A stretch of DNA of 64,000 bases, taken from Sinonovacula constricta. Lineage: Eukaryota; Mollusca; Bivalvia; Cardiida; Solecurtidae. Within the stretch, counting starts at the first letter, position 1, and every line of letters begins with the position of its first letter. Positions 60,401-64,000 of this stretch are shown piece after piece. The translations under genes and the position numbers were made by a program. Location of the stretch: positions 8,646,995-8,710,994 of the forward strand of contig CM017569.1 in assembly GCA_007844125.1 (NCBI GenBank). The letters run 5' to 3'. The notes under the pieces were generated by a model that was not told the DNA's origin, searched no databases, and worked only from the letters and a program-made list of their open reading frames with translations.

Positions 60401-61020
60401 AAATACTCCATAGTAAAAATGCTTAATCTTTTTTTATAAAAATAACACAACTACTTTTCTTTTTACTAGATGGAGCTATTGCAGCAGAGCTGTACAAGGA
60501 CAAGTTTCAACAGTTCAGGGAGACAGATCCAAAGCTCAAGAAGACATTTGATGAACAACACAGTCAATTTAGCAAGAAAGGATCTATCTACAGTATACAG
60601 GTTCACAAGAATCTGCTAATAATACATTGAGCTGCATGTACATGATATTTAAAAACAGAGGACTATTGGCAATTTTCCTTACATCTGTATTTTTTTTAAA
60701 ACTTGAATTTCACATTTCCTTAACCAGCATTTCTTTGTAGTATTTAGATTAAAAAAAATGTTTCTTTATTTATGTTAGTTAAACTATTATATACTTCAAC
60801 TTGATTTAAACATTGCAATGTCTTTTATTGTGGCTTTACAGATAAAACCCATACACACAATGATGAATTAAAAGAGTATACATTGTTATTACCATATGTC
60901 GCCTCACAGAATACTCCATTGTTTTCTGTTTCAGAATGTATGTTGGATCATAGCAGCCATGGGTGTGTTCTACTACACTGACTTCTATCTGGTAGTCCGA
61001 TATGATCCAAGGATTGACAG
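57316..61020 (+). CDS. TMEM128: TMEM128-like transmembrane protein, N-terminal part (exons 57316-57418, 60470-60600, 60935-61020)
   Basis: Three exons join in phase to give 106 codons plus two bases. The start ATG follows AACAATACAAA. Exon 1 codes a polar stretch (METQTNASSFGTEAGLHRRM and on), exon 2 a charged segment ending KKGSIYSIQ, and exon 3 NVCWIIAAMGVFYYTDFYLV, a membrane helix. The W-I-A-x3-YY-x-DF pattern resembles the first transmembrane segment of TMEM128, a four-helix membrane protein of little-known function. The donors after exons 2 and 3 (GTTCAC, GTTTGT) are weak. Without splicing, exon 3 would read on to a stop at 61,129. A 32-bp exon at 61,276-61,307 fits in phase. Helices 2-4 were not found and may lie beyond the window. 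Confidence 0.7.
57649..57738 (-). CDS. Candidate last exon of a small nested gene
   Basis: After a good acceptor (CTTTCCTGTGCACATTGCAG) the minus strand reads FYDGLFGARRFKTITQRLAR then GWHVWHQRR and TAA. An AATAAA polyadenylation signal lies about 55 bp further on (57,593-57,588). The protein is not recognised. If it pairs with the exon at 59.1 kb, an exon between them is missing. Confidence 0.28.
   Translation of the reverse strand, partial: FYDGLFGARRFKTITQRLARGWHVWHQRR
58503..58680 (+). mobile_element. tRNA-like SINE candidate
   Basis: The box A-like TGTGGTTGAGAGGTAGAG is followed by a box B-like GTTCGATTCTC about 35 bp later, then a non-coding tail. The tRNA fold is not intact, so it is a SINE head rather than a tRNA gene. 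Confidence 0.6.
59021..59159 (-). CDS. Candidate first exon of a small nested gene
   Basis: Starting at ATG 59,159 the minus strand reads MSKSKRGSQKNNSLLKDIVM and on to KPKPATIIQ before a GTTAGC donor after 59,021. An in-frame Met lies 25 codons upstream (59,264). The Lys-rich N-terminus and the donor make it look exon-like. I do not recognise the protein. The donor is not consensus, and the phase does not fit the candidate last exon at 57.7 kb directly. Confidence 0.28.
60470..60600 (+). CDS. TMEM128: TMEM128-like exon 2
   Basis: A T-rich acceptor ending ACTAG precedes 60,470. The exon is 131 bp and codes GAIAAELYKDKFQQFRETDP and then a Lys-rich segment ending YSIQ. It is phase 1 in and phase 0 out. 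Confidence 0.75.
60935..61020 (+). CDS. TMEM128: TMEM128-like exon 3 (first membrane helix)
   Basis: The acceptor GTTTTCTGTTTCAG precedes it. It codes NVCWIIAAMGVFYYTDFYLV and then VRYDPRID plus two bases. This is the segment that carries the resemblance to TMEM128. Confidence 0.75.
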
Positions 61021-61275
61021 GTTTGTTCCACCATTATTGAAAGTGACTTGGTCACAGTTTAAGGATCCTGACAAGTGGAACTACACTTTATGTATTTCAA
61101 ATTTATTTAAACAAGTGTGTCTCCATTGAGCTAAATTGTGTATCATTTATTATTTACTTAGGCACATTACATATATCTCTGCATGCTAGTTGTTGGCCTA
61201 AACATTGATAAATTAGTTGTACAGCAAATGTTTGATTCTCCTAACCTAAAGACAACACCATGGTTTGACGGACAG

Positions 61276-61307
61276 GATGTTCACACATGACTTTAACCCA
61301 CATGAAG
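61276..61307 (+). CDS. Possible TMEM128-like exon 4 (32 bp)
   Basis: Lies between GACGGACAG and a consensus GTGAGT donor. It codes MFTHDFNPHE and joins exon 3 in phase through an Arg codon. The acceptor has a poor pyrimidine tract, so this is tentative. Confidence 0.35.
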
Positions 61308-62100
61308 GTGAGTTAAGAAAGCAAAAAATGAAGTTATATCTACTTTGTCATTTGTGACCATTAAAGCTATCATAAGATGACAAAACTGGCCTAGACGATA
61401 ATTAATACCATAGTATTGTAGCTTAATATATTAATATGTGCATGAAATGGTGTTCCAAAGTCTTCTTTCTTCATAGTATGTCACAGTGTTAAGTTAATTA
61501 CTTAAAAAATATTTGTTCTAATTCAAGAATGTGAATGCATTTATATTATTCGTAGAAAATTTGGACTGTTCCTTAGGAAACTATCTCCCTTGTTCAAGTA
61601 AAATTTCACTCAGTACTAAAAAAAGTTTTAAAATATTCATTACCATAATTAATAAAAAAAAAATTGTCATATAATATTTTTCAAGTTCAGTAAAACCTCG
61701 CTATGCTGGTCACTTGTGGTTCTTTTTAAAAGTGTGCCACTTAGCGAGGTGGTCCACATAGTGAGGGTTTTCTGTATGAATATAATATATACATGTATGT
61801 ACATGTACTTATATTTTTATATAGTTTATATTATATTTTATATTATATTGCATCATTGTGTTATGTTCAATTGTTGAATGTAAAATGGCATAATGTATTT
61901 ATTTAGTTGTTATTATTTTGCAGGAGATAAAACAATATTGATACAAATAAAGCAGATATTTATTATACATTATTTTATTTCAAATCTGTTTAGGAAAACT
62001 ATAAACAAAAATTATAATAAATAGTTTTTGTCTCAGGTGATAGCATATACATTTAACACCACATAACATCCAGTAAACAAGATATAGGAATTTTTGAAAT
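61308..62100. other. Non-coding sequence with a short palindrome
   Basis: AT-rich sequence. At 61,689-61,775 an imperfect palindrome pairs CAGTAAAACCTCGCTATGCT with ACATAGTGAGGGTTTTCTG, in the style of a pogo/Tigger terminus. No exon of the TMEM128-like gene was recognised here. Confidence 0.5.
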
Positions 62101-62566
62101 TTACTTAAAGAACTGTTTTATTGTTGTTTCAGTCCCGGGGCACCTCATAAGTGCCCCTCTGCTATTATGATAGAAATGTCGCTGCAAATTATCGGCAAAA
62201 ATGCCAGCAAATCCCATATCAGAATCAATATTGGTAAACTCTGTGGGGGTCGTTGGCTCCTCAATATTTGGTTTCTCTTGAGCTGTTCTTAACATATCCC
62301 ATAGCTCAGAAAGAGGGATGTTACCTGGGTCGCTTTCACCAAACTCTTCACCAAAACACAGTCTAGCTTTCCTTAAAACACTTTTTTACAGTTTCTTTCC
62401 TTGCTTCACACTCTGAAGCATTTATCCATTGAATAGCATCTAGCAGAGAGACACTTTTGGAAAGAAAATCCACATTGGTAAAATTGCACATCGTCAATTC
62501 TTGCAATGACAGAAAGAAGAAGCTTCGATTTAAAGTATATTTGAGACAACATAAACAACACATCAT
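62101..62566 (-). pseudogene. pogo/Tigger-type transposase C-terminus, frameshifted
   Basis: The minus strand reads VSLLDAIQWINASECEARKE then TVKKCF. After a one-base frame change near 62,375 it continues ARLCFGEEFGESDPGNIPLS and on to a stop at 62,101. The LLDAIxWI...ETxxxCF motif is the conserved region after the DDE domain of pogo/Tigger/jerky-type transposases, which bind and mobilise inverted-repeat DNA. The DNA-binding and catalytic parts are absent. It could be a decayed transposon copy or a broken domesticated gene; the former is more likely. Confidence 0.75.
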
Positions 62567-62747
62567 CTATTGTTAGTAATGATCCTGTTTAGAATAAAAC
62601 ACAGTAATTATTTTAATTGCATAGTGTATCAAAACATTGGAAAATACCAAATGTCTTTTATCAAATGGAGAGATTCATGTAGACATAGCACAAAACTTAC
62701 GTCTCTTCACCTGTTTGTTTATATGATATTGTCCCTTTACAAGTTGT

Positions 62748-64000
62748 TTACTTTGTGTAGGCCGAAACGCCTTTCTGTATGAAAGCAAATGTTTTGCATA
62801 TGTATATTTTTGTATCTAAGTCTCTTACCCCACAGTTATGTGGGACACTGGGATTGAATAGACAGACGTAAAAGGTTTCATTATCAGCTTGTTGCAGAAA
62901 GTTAGAGATTTTTGCGTCACAATAGTCACTTAGGGTGGACAGTAATCTATTACGTTCTTCACTGAACATCTGGCACTCAGTCAGTATATGGTGGTAGACG
63001 TTGTTAACCGCGTAGCTGTACTTTTTACAGTTTGTTATCTTTTGGAAGTTCTTATAGCATAAAATTCTTATGGAGGACATCGCAGCTATAATTTCTTTAC
63101 GGGTCACTGCGTATTCCCACAGAATGGATGGTGAAGCGAATGTTTGCAGCCTGCTGTAGATGTAGGAATCCGGGCCTGTAGCTAATCGATAGTCACGTTC
63201 ACCAACATATTTCTGTAGCACCAATTTAGAGATGATCGTCTTCCACTGAAACTTAGTGGGAAAGTAAGACGTTTTTATGTAATTATTTAAAACAAACAGT
63301 AGGTCATATTTGTTTAGGATGTTCACGCAGTCCGGTATAAATCCTAGTTGACCGTTAAGTCCTCTAATATAGAATAGGTTTAACCTATACGAAAATAACA
63401 TTGCAATGTAGATTAGTGGGCATAGAGCACAGTTTTTGTAAAAGCATGAGTTTTCATTTATCAATCTCTGCTTCGGTTGGGAGCCACCCGAGAGTGCATA
63501 CAGCTATGTCAGTTTTAGTTTGCATCGGTAAGTGCTGAACACATTTTGCCGCGAGCCGAATCACTTTTTTGACTTTTAGCATGTCATTTTGAGTGGTATA
63601 GCAACGTAGGAAGTGAAACCTTTCTAACGATTGATGAAGAGCGTTTTGGGGTTGATGTCGCCTTTATTCTGTTCTAAGGATAAAATAGAAAATACTGATG
63701 ATCGACCCTAACAAGCGCGATTGTCTATGGTCTGTGAACATTTAAGGTTATTTTGTAATATTATCCCAAAACATGTTTGGCGCATTGGGATGGCGAAATA
63801 ATGTGCTCTCCAAATTTAACAGTAGTGTTTTGGTATTCCTTTTTTCCAAAAATAACAAGTTTACATTTGTCATAATTAAATTCGTATCCCCATTTATTTG
63901 TGTAATCGTTTGTTAGGGCCAATTGCCTTTCTAGCGACAGTTTGTTGTTAGATAGCAGCGTTAAATCGTCTGCTAGAGTGGGGTTTCCGCAGTTAAGTCC
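62748..64000 (-). pseudogene. Decayed LINE (non-LTR) reverse transcriptase, continues past right edge
   Basis: At the right edge the minus strand reads NPTLADDLTLLSNNKLSLER and then GYEFNYDKCKLVIFG. The first carries the ADD form of the reverse transcriptase catalytic motif. The middle (63,480-63,780) is broken by stops and frame changes but keeps VIRLAAKCVQHLPMQTKTDI and LGWLPTEAEID, typical of molluscan CR1/Jockey-like elements. The last ORF (63,464-62,748, 238 codons) is the post-RT region with HHILTECQMF, a zinc-knuckle remnant. It is non-functional as it stands. The 5' part lies outside the window. Confidence 0.85.

Larger units (their letters stand above)
57419..60469. other. TMEM128-like intron 1
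   Basis: About 3 kb. It contains a tail repeat near 57,842, a SINE-like element near 58.5 kb, and minus-strand pieces of a possible nested gene. The remainder is AT-rich and unrecognised. Confidence 0.55.

Overview
The window is animal nuclear DNA, very probably from a bivalve mollusc. It is AT-rich, the genes are split by GT-AG introns, and the repeats (the 'CAAGAGGGCCATGATGGCC' family, tRNA-derived SINEs, Jockey/CR1-like LINE tails, Tc1 and pogo remnants) are of kinds seen in molluscan genomes. The taxon is inferred from repeat style and protein similarity recalled from memory, not from a search.

Two protein genes could be reconstructed, and they lie head to head. On the minus strand, seven exons between 56,887 and 574 join in phase to give the N-terminal 363 codons of an ortholog of HECTD2, a HECT-type E3 ubiquitin ligase; the catalytic HECT domain lies beyond the left edge. 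On the plus strand, starting 428 bp away at 57,316, is a TMEM128-like membrane protein with three good exons and a possible fourth; its 3' part was not found. A tentative small minus-strand gene may sit in TMEM128 intron 1.

HECTD2 introns 4 and 5 (13.1 and 30.8 kb) are dominated by tandem arrays. Left to right these are: a 61-bp satellite of about 14.7 kb (1.94-16.66 kb), an AT-rich ~30-bp array (16.7-17.9 kb), a ~30-bp array (19.7-20.5 kb), an 18-bp array of 5.5 kb (21.9-27.4 kb), a 38-bp array (32.4-33.6 kb), a 26-bp array inside a SINE (39.35-39.79 kb) and a 30-bp array (40.6-44.1 kb). Together they make up about 27 kb of 44 kb of intron. The very long ORFs in the 18-bp and 30-bp arrays arise because the unit length is a multiple of three and lacks stop codons; they are not credible genes.

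Interspersed elements include two non-autonomous DNA transposons with clear inverted termini: 783 bp with an 8-bp target duplication, and 1,050 bp with a TA duplication. There are also three copies of the CAAGAGGGCCATGATGGCC element, four SINE-like elements, a broken Tc1 transposase, a frameshifted pogo-type transposase, LINE 3' remnants near 55-56.4 kb, and a decayed LINE reverse transcriptase running off the right edge.

I saw no system that is plainly new in protein terms. The most unusual things are the tandem-array load inside one gene, the link between the 61-bp satellite and a dispersed hairpin repeat, and a minisatellite that grew between box A and box B of a SINE.
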